64,000 nucleotides of DNA from Ottowia sp. oral taxon 894 (GTDB lineage Bacteria > Pseudomonadota > Gammaproteobacteria > Burkholderiales > Burkholderiaceae_C), in assembly GCF_001262075.1 (NCBI RefSeq), contig NZ_CP012073.1, forward strand, positions 1,612,001 through 1,676,000, given 5' to 3'. Position numbers and translations under genes: made by a program. Under the pieces are notes generated by a model. The model saw nothing but the letters and a program-made list of their open reading frames with translations, had not been told where the DNA came from and ran no database searches. The number at the start of each line of letters is the position of its first letter. Within the stretch, counting starts at the first letter, position 1. Below, in pieces: positions 21,960-29,183 of the stretch.

Positions 21960-22196
21960 TTACATAGCCCCGCCGCCGCCGATGTTCACATACACCTCGG
22001 GGACCTCCCCGATGGCAACTTCTTCCAGCCACGCTTTCGCGCGGCTGATGCGGCCCGTGCCGCACTGAACGAGGGCGCGCCCTCCGTCCAAGAGTTCATA
22101 CCCCCAGCAGCAGGGGCCGCTGGGAAGGGTGGTGCGGGCATAGCCCACAAGCCGCCCATTGCACAGGACGGCGGCGGTGGTGGTGGCGTTGGTCAT
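21960..22196 (-). CDS. small phage orphan protein (cassette gene, R2 promoter)
   Basis: The 78-residue protein is not recognised. It has Cys residues in V-L-C-N-G-R, P-C-C-W-G-Y and V-Q-C-G-T-G and a glycine-rich end. It forms a single-gene transcription unit between cassette R2 and the terminator at 21,920. Its size, its position in the moron zone and its neighbouring CRISPR-like RNA make an anti-CRISPR or other anti-defence role worth testing, but nothing in the sequence proves it. Confidence 0.65.
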   Translation of the reverse strand: MTNATTTAAVLCNGRLVGYARTTLPSGPCCWGYELLDGGRALVQCGTGRISRAKAWLEEVAIGEVPEVYVNIGGGGAM

Positions 22197-22293
22197 CTTT
22201 TTCTCCTAAGAGTGCCCGGTGCCGCCGGGCGTCGGTGTTGATCAACTCAATCAACATGACTTGTATTATGCATGACTAACGCCCGTTTGTCAA
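22197..22293 (-). promoter_or_regulatory. promoter/operator/leader-hairpin cassette R2
   Basis: On the minus strand: -35 TTGACA (22,288-22,293), 17-bp spacer, -10 CATAAT (22,265-22,270). Then come operator TTGATTGAGTTGATCAA, hairpin GCCCGG-CGGCA-CCGGGC and TAGGAG before the gene at 21,960-22,196. Confidence 0.9.
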
Positions 22294-22305
22294 GCGTTCA
22301 TCATG

Positions 22306-22545
22306 TTATTTTGTTTCAAAGTGTGCGGGTTTGTTCAGCCCGCGCCGGGCGGCAGCCTCAACGAGCGCGGCGTTGATGGCCGCTGTTTTGCTGCTGGCCG
22401 CACCAGCGGCCATGAGCGCATCCAGCGCGGCGGCGGCGGCGGGGGTCATCAGCCCGCCTGGCAGATAGCGCGCGCCTTTTTCGATGCGGCTCTTTTCGTT
22501 GGCGCGCGACCACACGGCTTGTTTCGCAAGATCAATTTTTCGCAT
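22306..22545 (-). CDS. small phage protein, last gene of the R3 unit
   Basis: The 79-residue protein is basic at the start (M-R-K-I-D-L-A-K-Q) and Ala-rich later, ending H-F-E-T-K. It is not recognised. It overlaps the end of the preceding gene, so it is the fourth gene of the unit begun at R3. A copy of its 3' end survives before cassette R4 (about 24,515-24,545), which points to past recombination among cassettes. Confidence 0.65.
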   Translation of the reverse strand: MRKIDLAKQAVWSRANEKSRIEKGARYLPGGLMTPAAAAALDALMAAGAASSKTAAINAALVEAAARRGLNKPAHFETK

Positions 22546-22795
22546 GTTTTTTCTCCCACGCCGCCCACATGGCGGCCTCTTTGCACAAACGGATCATGCG
22601 CGCCGTCAGGTCATGCAGCGGCACGCCGCGCGCGCACTCCCACGCAGCCCACGCCTCGCATGACTCTTCCGTGGCCGCCCAGCAGTCCAGCTCATGGTCA
22701 TACTCCACCACCAGCCCGCTGTCATGCAGCAGGCAGGTGGGCCTGGCGGCATCACGCCGCCAGGCGCGATGCCAGTAGCGATGTTTGCCACCCAT
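22532..22795 (-). CDS. small phage protein, Trp/Cys-rich
   Basis: The 87-residue protein has many Trp, Cys and His residues (Y-W-H-R-A-W-R-R; C-E-A-W-A-A-W-E-C). No family is recognised. The ATG at 22,795 overlaps the stop of the upstream gene (TGATG) and is five bases after AAGGAG, so translation is likely coupled. A GTG at 22,798 is the alternative start. Confidence 0.65.
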   Translation of the reverse strand: MGGKHRYWHRAWRRDAARPTCLLHDSGLVVEYDHELDCWAATEESCEAWAAWECARGVPLHDLTARMIRLCKEAAMWAAWEKKHAKN

Positions 22796-23466
22796 CACCT
22801 CTCCTTGCGGGCTTTGCGCCCGAATTGATAGATATGCTCAGCCCCAATTTCGCCACGCGGGCGAACAAAATCAAACATCCGGATTCCGGCCCTGGGCGGG
22901 CGGGTGCAGTCAGCCCGCAAACTTGCATCTTTTTGCAAGTGGCGTTGCCGGTATAACGATGAGTGGTTAAGCGCCACGGGGACAAAAAGCCACTCCAAGC
23001 AGCCATCCCGAGCAGCTTGCTCCCGCACCCAGTCGGCGGCCTCTGCGCCCTCCGAATCCAGACGCCCGAAGTGCGACACGCCAGCCGCCCGAAAGGCGTC
23101 AGGTCCCCAGTAGGGGCTACGCCAGCCCATCGGGCGTGGACCGCGCTCAATGCGGCGCGCTTCCCACGCCCCCGTCTCCCATGCGACGTGCAACACCGCC
23201 TCTTCGATTTCCGCCGGGCTGACAGACCCGACAGGAATGGCAAGCACAGCATCTGAGGGGGCCTCGCAGACCTCCGCGCGCACGCCGGGCAACGCATATT
23301 GCGGCGCCTCGATTGTGGCGTGCGGCATAGTCCACGTAATCGTGCACCAGATGTGGCTCATAGGCCGGTAGAGGGACGCCGGCCAGACGGCGCATGGGTA
23401 AATCCCGGCCATAGCGTAAGGCCGGGCGGCGGCCTCAATGGCCGCCTTGAGTGTTGCGGCCAGCAT
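22795..23466 (-). CDS. phage protein of unknown function
   Basis: The 223-residue protein is not recognised. It contains S-P-A-E-I-E-E-A-V-L-H-V-A-W and A-D-W-V-R-E-Q-A-A-R-D-G-C-L-E-W-L-F, suggesting a globular protein. It begins two bases after the end of the zinc-ribbon-like gene. It is second in the four-gene R3 unit. The ATG at 23,466 was chosen from this tight spacing. Confidence 0.65.
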   Translation of the reverse strand: MLAATLKAAIEAAARPYAMAGIYPCAVWPASLYRPMSHIWCTITWTMPHATIEAPQYALPGVRAEVCEAPSDAVLAIPVGSVSPAEIEEAVLHVAWETGAWEARRIERGPRPMGWRSPYWGPDAFRAAGVSHFGRLDSEGAEAADWVREQAARDGCLEWLFVPVALNHSSLYRQRHLQKDASLRADCTRPPRAGIRMFDFVRPRGEIGAEHIYQFGRKARKER

Positions 23467-23467
23467 G

Positions 23468-23887
23468 TCAGAACCTCCCAACCAGCACGAACTTGGATGG
23501 CAAGGAGCGGTTGTCAATCCACCACCCCGCATTGGTGATTGCGCGCAGGCGCTCGATGTTGGCACGCGCTTTTTGCAGGTTGCCTGCGATGACAGGCTCA
23601 TTGGCGCGGTCTCCCAATTTAGCTACCTCGGAGTGCAGCAATTGCTCCGCCTGCTGGATCATACCGGGCCGAATATCGGCCGCCCATGCGATTTGTCTAT
23701 CGCTGCCTTCCAGGGCGGGCAACCCTTCGGCGGTGGCTGTTTCCTGCGCCGCTTTTGCGCGGCAGGCGGGGCACGGTTGGTGCTCCCCCTGCTCGGCCAT
23801 GTAGGCCACCTGCTTGCCGTAGCCGCAGCCTGGGATAAAGGCTTCACCTGCGTGACCGCAAGAATGTGTAAACGTTTTACGCGACAT
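23468..23887 (-). CDS. zinc-ribbon-like phage protein (R3 promoter)
   Basis: The 139-residue protein has an N-terminal motif resembling a zinc ribbon (H-S-C-G-H near residues 8-12, then C-P-A-C near 39-42) followed by a helical region. Such proteins are common in phage accessory regions, but no specific function can be named. It is the first gene of the R3 unit, with AAGGAG ten bases before the ATG at 23,887. Confidence 0.7.
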   Translation of the reverse strand: MSRKTFTHSCGHAGEAFIPGCGYGKQVAYMAEQGEHQPCPACRAKAAQETATAEGLPALEGSDRQIAWAADIRPGMIQQAEQLLHSEVAKLGDRANEPVIAGNLQKARANIERLRAITNAGWWIDNRSLPSKFVLVGRF

Positions 23888-23985
23888 AATTTTTCTCCTT
23901 AGAGTTCCCGGTGCCGCCGGGCGTCGGTGTTGATCATCCCGATCAACATGAGATGTATTGTGCCTTAATAACGGGCGTTAGTCAA
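23888..23985 (-). promoter_or_regulatory. promoter/operator/leader-hairpin cassette R3
   Basis: On the minus strand: -35 TTGACT (23,980-23,985), 17-bp spacer, -10 CACAAT (23,957-23,962). Then come operator TTGATCGGGATGATCAA, hairpin GCCCGG-CGGCA-CCGGGA and AAGGAG. It drives a four-gene unit running to 22,306. Confidence 0.9.
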
Positions 23986-24075
23986 GTCTTTTTTTATTTC
24001 CGACTCGCTTGCGTGGTCTTTGCTGTTGTTTGGCCGTCACAGCATTGGTAGCCAAGCAACATCCCACGCAAAAAT

Positions 24076-24106
24076 ATTCAGCGGCCCCGTTGCCGGGGCC
24101 TGTTTT
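24076..24106 (-). terminator. hairpin terminator after the 100-aa cassette gene
   Basis: On the minus strand the stem GGCCCCG/CGGGGCC has a GCAA tetraloop, and a T-rich run (ATATTTTT) begins about six bases later. It lies just after the stop of the gene at 24,115-24,417. The U run is not immediately adjacent, so efficiency is uncertain. Confidence 0.65.
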
Positions 24107-24114
24107 GCGAGAGG

Positions 24115-24417
24115 TCAGACACGCCAGAAGCTGGCATCGTCATCCAGCGCTACGCGCTTGTCACCCAGGTCGATCACAGCCAGAGGGCGGCGGCGGTCGC
24201 CTTTGCGCACTTGCACATGCTCCCATGCCACGAAGGGCATGCCGGCCACAGTGCCACGAATCGTTTTGGCGCTGCATTCGGCCCAGCCTTGGCTGGCGGC
24301 CTCAAAGTCGGCCAGCGTGTCGGCCGTTTCCACGGCTTCCACCATCCAAGAGCCGCCATCCAGCAGATCAGGCAATGCAGCTTCCAGGGCGGCCAGTTTT
24401 TCGTTTGCGTTTGTCAT
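24115..24417 (-). CDS. small acidic phage protein (R4 promoter)
   Basis: The 100-residue protein is acidic and not recognised. It contains E-A-V-E-T-A-D-T-L-A-D-F-E-A-A and ends D-D-D-A-S-F-W-R-V. It forms a single-gene unit between cassette R4 and a hairpin terminator. Acidic small phage proteins are frequent among DNA-mimic or anti-defence factors, but this is only an analogy. Confidence 0.68.
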   Translation of the reverse strand: MTNANEKLAALEAALPDLLDGGSWMVEAVETADTLADFEAASQGWAECSAKTIRGTVAGMPFVAWEHVQVRKGDRRRPLAVIDLGDKRVALDDDASFWRV

Positions 24418-24514
24418 GTTTGACTCCTTAGAGTGCCCGGTGCCGCCGGGCGTCGGTGTTGATCACCCCGATCAACATGACTTGTATTATGCATGACTAA
24501 CGCCCGGTAGTCAA
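24418..24514 (-). promoter_or_regulatory. promoter/operator/leader-hairpin cassette R4
   Basis: On the minus strand: -35 TTGACT (24,509-24,514), 17-bp spacer, -10 CATAAT (24,486-24,491). Then come operator TTGATCGGGGTGATCAA, hairpin GCCCGG-CGGCA-CCGGGC and AAGGAG before the gene at 24,115-24,417. Confidence 0.9.
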
Positions 24515-24742
24515 TTGTGCATCATGTTACTTTGTTTCAAAGTGTTCATGCTTGCCCGTCATCAGCAAACCGTCAGGCGCACCCAGCGTGCATCCATCGT
24601 TTGCGGGGCCGCGCCCAGGCCCCAGGTTTCAGGCCGCTGCTAGTCCGGGCGGGGGCATTGCAGCACGAGTTCGCCGTTGCAAAAGTCAATTATGCTACCG
24701 GTGTATTTCTCGACACTCGCTTTTCTTTCAACCGTATAAGCA
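24515..24742 (-). other. remnant of a deleted cassette gene
   Basis: Immediately upstream of R4 the minus strand reads CACTTTGAAACAAAGTAA, encoding H-F-E-T-K and a stop. This is the same ending as the gene at 22,306-22,545, which lies at the same distance upstream of R2. The rest of the stretch holds no complete gene. It looks like the tail of a lost gene left by recombination between promoter cassettes. Confidence 0.55.
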
Positions 24743-24774
24743 ACAAAGGCCCTCTCAGGGGCCTTTGTTTTATT
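24743..24774 (-). terminator. terminator after the 112-aa cassette gene
   Basis: The stem AACAAAGGCCC/GGGGCCTTTGTT around a CTGAGA-type loop lies just after the stop of the gene at 24,778. On the other strand it is followed by TTGTTTTATT, so it may work both ways. Confidence 0.85.
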
Positions 24775-24777
24775 CAT

Positions 24778-25116
24778 TTACCAAGCTTTTTCGCTGATTA
24801 TGTCGATTTCTGGCGGCATATCAGAATCAACTGTATGCACGTGCATCACCCGCCTTCCTGACACCCTGGCGTGAAATGTTCCAGGGTAAAAATAGGTTAT
24901 TTCCTTGATGCCCCATCCGTCCTTGTATCTGCACGGCACATAATCGGGCGCTTCGTATTCCCCATGCGCCAAATAATATCTCCCCGCAGGGAAAAACTTC
25001 CCCCCTTTACTTGACTCAGACAGATGCCTTGCTTGCCGCAAGGCATCTATGACTGCTTTTTTCGTTTCCCACACCTTGTAGAGGCCGTCTTGCAGTTGGT
25101 TTTGGGGCTTGCTCAT
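24778..25116 (-). CDS. small phage protein (R5 promoter)
   Basis: The 112-residue protein is not recognised. It has an aromatic, beta-rich middle (G-R-Y-Y-L-A-H-G-E-Y-E-A-P-D-Y-V-P-C-R-Y) and ends with an acidic segment. It is a single-gene unit between cassette R5 and the terminator at 24,743. Its lower GC content compared with the structural genes suggests separate acquisition. Confidence 0.68.
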   Translation of the reverse strand: MSKPQNQLQDGLYKVWETKKAVIDALRQARHLSESSKGGKFFPAGRYYLAHGEYEAPDYVPCRYKDGWGIKEITYFYPGTFHARVSGRRVMHVHTVDSDMPPEIDIISEKAW

Positions 25117-25213
25117 TTTGATCTCCTTAGAGTTCCCGGTGCCGCCGGGCGTCGGTGTTGATCACCCCGATCAACATGACTTGTATTATGCATGACTAAC
25201 GCCCGTTTGTCAA
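25117..25213 (-). promoter_or_regulatory. promoter/operator/leader-hairpin cassette R5
   Basis: On the minus strand: -35 TTGACA (25,208-25,213), 17-bp spacer, -10 CATAAT (25,185-25,190). Then come operator TTGATCGGGGTGATCAA, hairpin GCCCGG-CGGCA-CCGGGA and AAGGAG before the gene at 24,778-25,116. Confidence 0.9.
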
Positions 25214-25350
25214 ATCTTTTTTATTCCCGACTTGCTTGTGGGGCCTTTCGCCGTTGCCTTTTTGCCAATTGCTATTGCATTGATAGCAGGAAAGCCCCGC
25301 ACACAAAGGAGTTGCGGCGGTGTGTGCGGCTGACGCCCACCCGATGTCAG

Positions 25351-25470
25351 GGCAAAAAAAATGGCCCCGTGAGGGGCCATTTGTCGGGACGGACTCCATT
25401 GCGATGAGCAGAGTCTTTTGGTTTCAACACACAGCCCGCAGTGTTACAAGGCTGAAGCGCCATAGGGCGC
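25351..25470 (-). ncRNA. candidate small RNA with own promoter and terminator
   Basis: On the minus strand a consensus-like promoter, TTGACA (25,500-25,505), 17-bp spacer, TATATT (25,477-25,482), overlaps the stop of the methylase gene. About 120 bases later comes a strong terminator, AATGGCCCC-GTGA-GGGGCCATT followed by eight U (25,351-25,380). In between are hairpins GCGCC-CTAT-GGCGC and CAGCC...GGCTG, the latter followed by TGTGTTGAAAC. No convincing reading frame is present. The terminator could also serve the methylase gene; the separate promoter is what argues for an RNA gene. Function unknown. Confidence 0.5.
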
Positions 25471-25501
25471 ACGCGAAATATAGCACACGCTGCACGCCGT
25501 G

Positions 25502-26293
25502 TCAAAAAAGCCCCGCCGGATCGCTGGCGCGGCTCCAGTTGTAGATGATGAGTTCGCCCGCGTGCTTGGTGTCGCCGCCTGCAAGGCCGTGGGCCAGGGT
25601 GGTGCGCTCGATGTCGTAGCCGTCAAAGCAGCGGCGGATGTCGGGATGGTCGCCCAGGCTGACGATGGCTTTGCCTTGCAGGGTGCGCAGGGTGGCGGCC
25701 ATGTGCTCGTATTCGGGCCAGTCGAACGGAACGCCGTAGCCTTCCGTTTGCCAGTAAGGCGGGTCTAGATAAAAAAGGGTGTGCGGGCGGTCGTAGCGGC
25801 GCAGGCATTCGCGCCAGTCCAGACGCTCAATGTAAGCGCCGGTGAGGCGCAGATGGGCGGCGCTCAAGGTTTCTTCCAGCCGCAACAGATTGACGGTTGG
25901 CGCTGGCGCGGTGGTGGAGTTGCCCCAGCTTTGCCCTTGGACTTTGCCGCCGAATGCCTGGTGTTGCAGGTAAAAAAAGCGGGCGGCGCGCTGAATGTCA
26001 GTCAGGGTTTCGGGGCGGGTGGTTTGCAGCCACTTAAACACTTCGCGGCTGGAAAGCGCCCACTTGAATTGGCGAACGAACTCCTCGAGATGTGTTTTGA
26101 CAACCCGGTAGAGATTGACCAGCTCGCCATTGACGTCGTTAATGACCTCAACTTTTGAAGGGTTTTTGAGAAAGTAGAGGGCCGCGCCACCTGCGAAGAC
26201 CTCAACGTAGCAGGTGTGGCGCGGAAAGCGGGGGATGAGGTGTTCGGCCAGGCGGCGTTTGCCGCCGATCCACGGGATGATGGGTGTGGGCAT
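25502..26293 (-). CDS. Dam-family DNA adenine methyltransferase
   Basis: This 263-residue D12-class N6-adenine methyltransferase has the N-terminal P-W-I-G-G-K-R-R-L-A-E-H motif, the SAM-binding F-A-G-G-A-A-L-Y-F and the catalytic motif DPPY in L-F-Y-L-D-P-P-Y-W. It probably modifies phage or host DNA at a short palindrome, protecting it from restriction or altering expression. The ATG at 26,293 begins at the conserved start. It sits between the lysis genes and the accessory zone. Confidence 0.9.
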   Translation of the reverse strand: MPTPIIPWIGGKRRLAEHLIPRFPRHTCYVEVFAGGAALYFLKNPSKVEVINDVNGELVNLYRVVKTHLEEFVRQFKWALSSREVFKWLQTTRPETLTDIQRAARFFYLQHQAFGGKVQGQSWGNSTTAPAPTVNLLRLEETLSAAHLRLTGAYIERLDWRECLRRYDRPHTLFYLDPPYWQTEGYGVPFDWPEYEHMAATLRTLQGKAIVSLGDHPDIRRCFDGYDIERTTLAHGLAGGDTKHAGELIIYNWSRASDPAGLF

Positions 26294-26447
26294 GTTTGCG
26301 AGTCTTTCGGCTTGTAAAAAGTGATTACACTGCCCGCGCCCGATCGGGTGGGCGGGGCCTTGCTGGCTCGCAGGTGCGTTCTGCGGGGCGGGGCCGGGCC
26401 AGGTGGTGACGCATCTGGCGCGGTCGCTCCGTCCTTTTTTGAGTCGG

Positions 26448-26729
26448 TTATGGCGGCGCGGTGCATGCCGCCAATGCGGCGCGTAGCTGGACCTCGTAGC
26501 CTTCGCGACGCTCGATTTCCGCGATGGCGGCCGCCGCGAAAGCATCCAGCGTCACATCGGCGGCTAGCGCTTCCGTGGGCATTGCCGGGCGCGGCGGCTC
26601 ACTTTCGCGGCACGCCACGGGCACGGGCACATGGACCTGCTGCACGCGCGGGGCAGGCTGGGCGGCGCAACCGGCCAGCAGGGCGGACAGCGCCGCAACT
26701 ATCAATGATTGCTTGACTGTTGCCGTCAT
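26448..26729 (-). CDS. Rz1-like o-spanin lipoprotein
   Basis: The 93-residue protein has a lipoprotein signal with lipobox L-A-G-C (Cys about residue 21) and a proline-rich stretch after it. It overlaps the stop of the i-spanin gene (ATGA). It should be the outer-membrane half of the spanin complex that disrupts the outer membrane during lysis. Confidence 0.8.
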   Translation of the reverse strand: MTATVKQSLIVAALSALLAGCAAQPAPRVQQVHVPVPVACRESEPPRPAMPTEALAADVTLDAFAAAAIAEIERREGYEVQLRAALAACTAPP

Positions 26730-27091
26730 CGTGCGCGCCCCTTGAGCCAGTCTCCTACGCGCACGCGGGCGCTGGCGCAGTCATCGCCGGGCACGGCAGG
26801 CGGCGCGGACAGCACGGCATCCGCCTGGCGCGCATGTTCGGCGGCGGCTTGCGCGGCTTGCCGGCGCGCGGCGGCGGCCTCGCGCTCGCGCCTTTCTGCC
26901 AGCGCTTGCAGCCTGGCCACGCCGTCGCTGCATGCTTGAGCGGATTGCAGGGCGTGGTCGCGCTCGCCAGTGACGGCGGCAATTTGCGCTTGCAGCTCGC
27001 GCGCATGGTTGCCCGCGCGCTGCCAGGCCACGCCCAGCGCGGCGTTGATCGCCACGCTGGCGGCCAGCAAGTAAACAGGGACAGGAATCAT
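26726..27091 (-). CDS. Rz-like i-spanin
   Basis: The 121-residue protein has an N-terminal membrane anchor (V-Y-L-L-A-A-S-V-A-I-N-A-A-L) and a long alanine/arginine/glutamate-rich periplasmic coiled coil. It lies between the endolysin and the o-spanin with ATGA overlaps on both sides, the usual lysis order. Confidence 0.82.
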   Translation of the reverse strand: MIPVPVYLLAASVAINAALGVAWQRAGNHARELQAQIAAVTGERDHALQSAQACSDGVARLQALAERREREAAAARRQAAQAAAEHARQADAVLSAPPAVPGDDCASARVRVGDWLKGRAR

Positions 27092-27558
27092 GGCGCGCCC
27101 CCCTCGCACATGGCCCGCTCGGCGGCGCGCCGCTTGACAAGGCCGGGCAGGCGCTGGCCCTTGGCATACACCCACTTGTCCAACTCGGCGCAGGCCCCTG
27201 CCATGTCGCCTGCGTTGGCTTTGCGCACCAGCGAGCTGCCGCAAAACGCTTGCGGGCCTACGTTGTAGGCAAACGACACAAAGGCGGCTTTTTGCCCGTC
27301 GGTGAGCGGGCGGCGGATGCAGGCCAGGGCCTGGGCGTGGCGGGCCAAATCCTGCTCCAGTAGCGCCCGGCATTGCTCGCGCGTGTAAGTCTGGCCGGGC
27401 TGCACGTCCGGCCCGGTGTGGCCGTAGCACGCCGTGAGTACGCCCACGGGGTCGCGGTAGGCCCACTGGCGCAGGCCCTCATGTTGCGCGACGAAGGCGG
27501 TGACAATGGCGGCGGCGCTGGCCCCGATGCTGGCGATGAGTTTTTGCCGGGGCGTCAT
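27088..27558 (-). CDS. SAR endolysin (GH24 lysozyme)
   Basis: The 156-residue T4-type muramidase has the catalytic triad E27-x8-D36-x5-T42 in H-E-G-L-R-Q-W-A-Y-R-D-P-V-G-V-L-T. The N-terminus (L-I-A-S-I-G-A-S-A-A-A-I-V-T-A-F-V-A) is a weakly hydrophobic signal-anchor-release segment, so export would be Sec-mediated with release on depolarisation. It lies after the holin with an ATGA overlap. Confidence 0.92.
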   Translation of the reverse strand: MTPRQKLIASIGASAAAIVTAFVAQHEGLRQWAYRDPVGVLTACYGHTGPDVQPGQTYTREQCRALLEQDLARHAQALACIRRPLTDGQKAAFVSFAYNVGPQAFCGSSLVRKANAGDMAGACAELDKWVYAKGQRLPGLVKRRAAERAMCEGGAP

Positions 27559-28016
27559 TCGTCCGCCTCCATCGTGACCAGATCGGCCCCCGGATTGGCC
27601 GTGGCGGCGCTCATCTTGCCCAGGTCGGCCTCCAATTTGCCCAGACCGGTATCCAGCTCGTTGAGAGCTTGATTGACCGCAGGCGCAACACAGTGGCCGC
27701 TAAGCAAAAGCTGGATGCGCGCACGCTGCTCCTCAATGCGCCCCCGCTGCTCCTCTAGTTGCAGCTGGTGCGCCTCCACATCCAGTGCGTGGATTTCGGC
27801 GCGCCGCACGGCCTCGGCGGCCAGCCGCTCGGCGGCCACCCGCTTGTAGTACCACGTCACAAGCAAACTGATGGCCGCAAAAATCACGCCCATCAGGCTC
27901 AGCACATGTTCGGTAGTCCACCAGCCGATGACCGCGCTCGTGGCCCCGGTGGTGAGCGTGACCTGGTTGCCTATGCTGCCCAGGCGCTCCACCACGTCCG
28001 TTTTCATGTTGCTCAT
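27555..28016 (-). CDS. holin-like protein with C-terminal coiled coil
   Basis: The 153-residue protein has one or two membrane segments near residues 25-58 (S-A-V-I-G-W-W and V-L-S-L-M-G-V-I-F-A-A-I-S-L-L-V-T-W-Y-Y-K) and a long charged C-terminal helix. It sits directly upstream of the endolysin. Membrane topology resembles HP1/P21-like class II holins. The long tail is unusual. ATGA overlaps link it to both neighbours. Confidence 0.75.
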   Translation of the reverse strand: MSNMKTDVVERLGSIGNQVTLTTGATSAVIGWWTTEHVLSLMGVIFAAISLLVTWYYKRVAAERLAAEAVRRAEIHALDVEAHQLQLEEQRGRIEEQRARIQLLLSGHCVAPAVNQALNELDTGLGKLEADLGKMSAATANPGADLVTMEADE

Positions 28017-28870
28017 GTTTTGCTCCTTTCTGGGCGCATGCTCCACGTGAGGCATGCCCGCTTGTCAAAGCCGGGGCGCGGGTGTGCATTGCGCGCGTTA
28101 TCAATCTCGTAGCCCAGCCGCCAGCCCAGCTGCCAGCGCCCGGCCAGGCGCATTTGCAGATTGACCTGCCAGACGTCGCCTTGCTTGAGCACTTGCGCGG
28201 TCCAGCGGCTGCGCTGGCCCGTCCATTGCTGGATGCCGCCGTCTACCGGCTGGCCCCGGCTCCACGCCTCGCGCTCGCCGCCGTTGCTTCGTAGCCACGC
28301 CGTGCGGGCCTCGACGCTGCGCGGGTGCTTGCCCGCGCCGCCGCTGAAAAAGCGATGCCCCCAGTAGTTGCGGGCGCAGGCGCACTGGTATTCCAGGCTT
28401 TGCGGGTTGGGGTCAAGCTCCAGGGGCAGGGTGCAGGGCGCGGCTTTGAGCCACTGGCCGCCAGCGGCCATGACGGCGGCGCGGCGCGCATCCACATCAG
28501 CCTGCGCCCGCTCGCGCAGGCCGGGCGGCAACTCCCCGCCGCGCGGTTTGCCCAGCATCCACACCTGCCGGATGGAGCCGTCGGGCATCTGGTAATGCTC
28601 GGCCCAGGGCACGTTGTCGCCATTGACGCCGTTGCCGCCGTTGGGCGCGACGCCAAAGCTGGCGTAGGCGGGCAAGGCATCCTCTACGGTCTCGGCGCTC
28701 CACGGCAGGGCCTGGGCAAGGCGTTTGGCCGCCAGCCTGGCGCGGAGCTGATGCAGCGTCAAGCCCTTGGCGCGGCGGCGCGACTCTTGCAGGCAGGCCA
28801 GCGCCTGTTCGTGCAGCTCGCCCGGCACTTCGGCCAGGCGCAGGGCTTTCTCAGCGGCTTTTATGCTCAT
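28013..28870 (-). CDS. phage protein of unknown function near tail fibre genes
   Basis: The 285-residue protein is not recognised. It has an N-terminal helical part (L-H-E-Q-A-L-A-C-L-Q-E-S-R-R-R), a Gly/Asn-rich loop and a Trp-rich C-terminal half. The ATG at 28,870 follows GAAGGAGAA. It lies after the tail-fibre group and before the holin, so it could be a tail-associated or lysis-timing protein. Confidence 0.65.
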   Translation of the reverse strand: MSIKAAEKALRLAEVPGELHEQALACLQESRRRAKGLTLHQLRARLAAKRLAQALPWSAETVEDALPAYASFGVAPNGGNGVNGDNVPWAEHYQMPDGSIRQVWMLGKPRGGELPPGLRERAQADVDARRAAVMAAGGQWLKAAPCTLPLELDPNPQSLEYQCACARNYWGHRFFSGGAGKHPRSVEARTAWLRSNGGEREAWSRGQPVDGGIQQWTGQRSRWTAQVLKQGDVWQVNLQMRLAGRWQLGWRLGYEIDNARNAHPRPGFDKRACLTWSMRPERSKT

Positions 28871-29183
28871 TCGGTTTTCTCCTTCCTCTTTTGCTTCGTT
28901 TTTCATAGCTGACTGTGCCCGCGCGGCTTGCGTTTGCGCCGGGTTCGTCCCACATTTCGCGCGGCAGGTGGCGGCGGTGACGCTCGGCCAGCCAGCTTTC
29001 GCGGCAGTGGTCTTTGTCCCACCAAAAGAGGCGGTCAATGACGCCTGCCACGCGCCGCCAGCCGGGTTTGCCCGCCAAGCGGGCGCGGTGTGCGCGGCTG
29101 GACAAGGTCTCATCTGGCGAGCCGTTGGCGATGGCGTTTGCCAGCTGATCCAGCGCGATCAGGATGTTTTTGAGACGGCTCAT
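28851..29183 (-). CDS. basic phage protein of unknown function
   Basis: The 110-residue protein is very basic toward the C-terminus (R-S-K-R-G-R-R-K-P-N-E-H-K-S-R). No family is recognised. It overlaps the genes on both sides, as expected for a packed late operon. Confidence 0.65.
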   Translation of the reverse strand: MSRLKNILIALDQLANAIANGSPDETLSSRAHRARLAGKPGWRRVAGVIDRLFWWDKDHCRESWLAERHRRHLPREMWDEPGANASRAGTVSYEKRSKRGRRKPNEHKSR

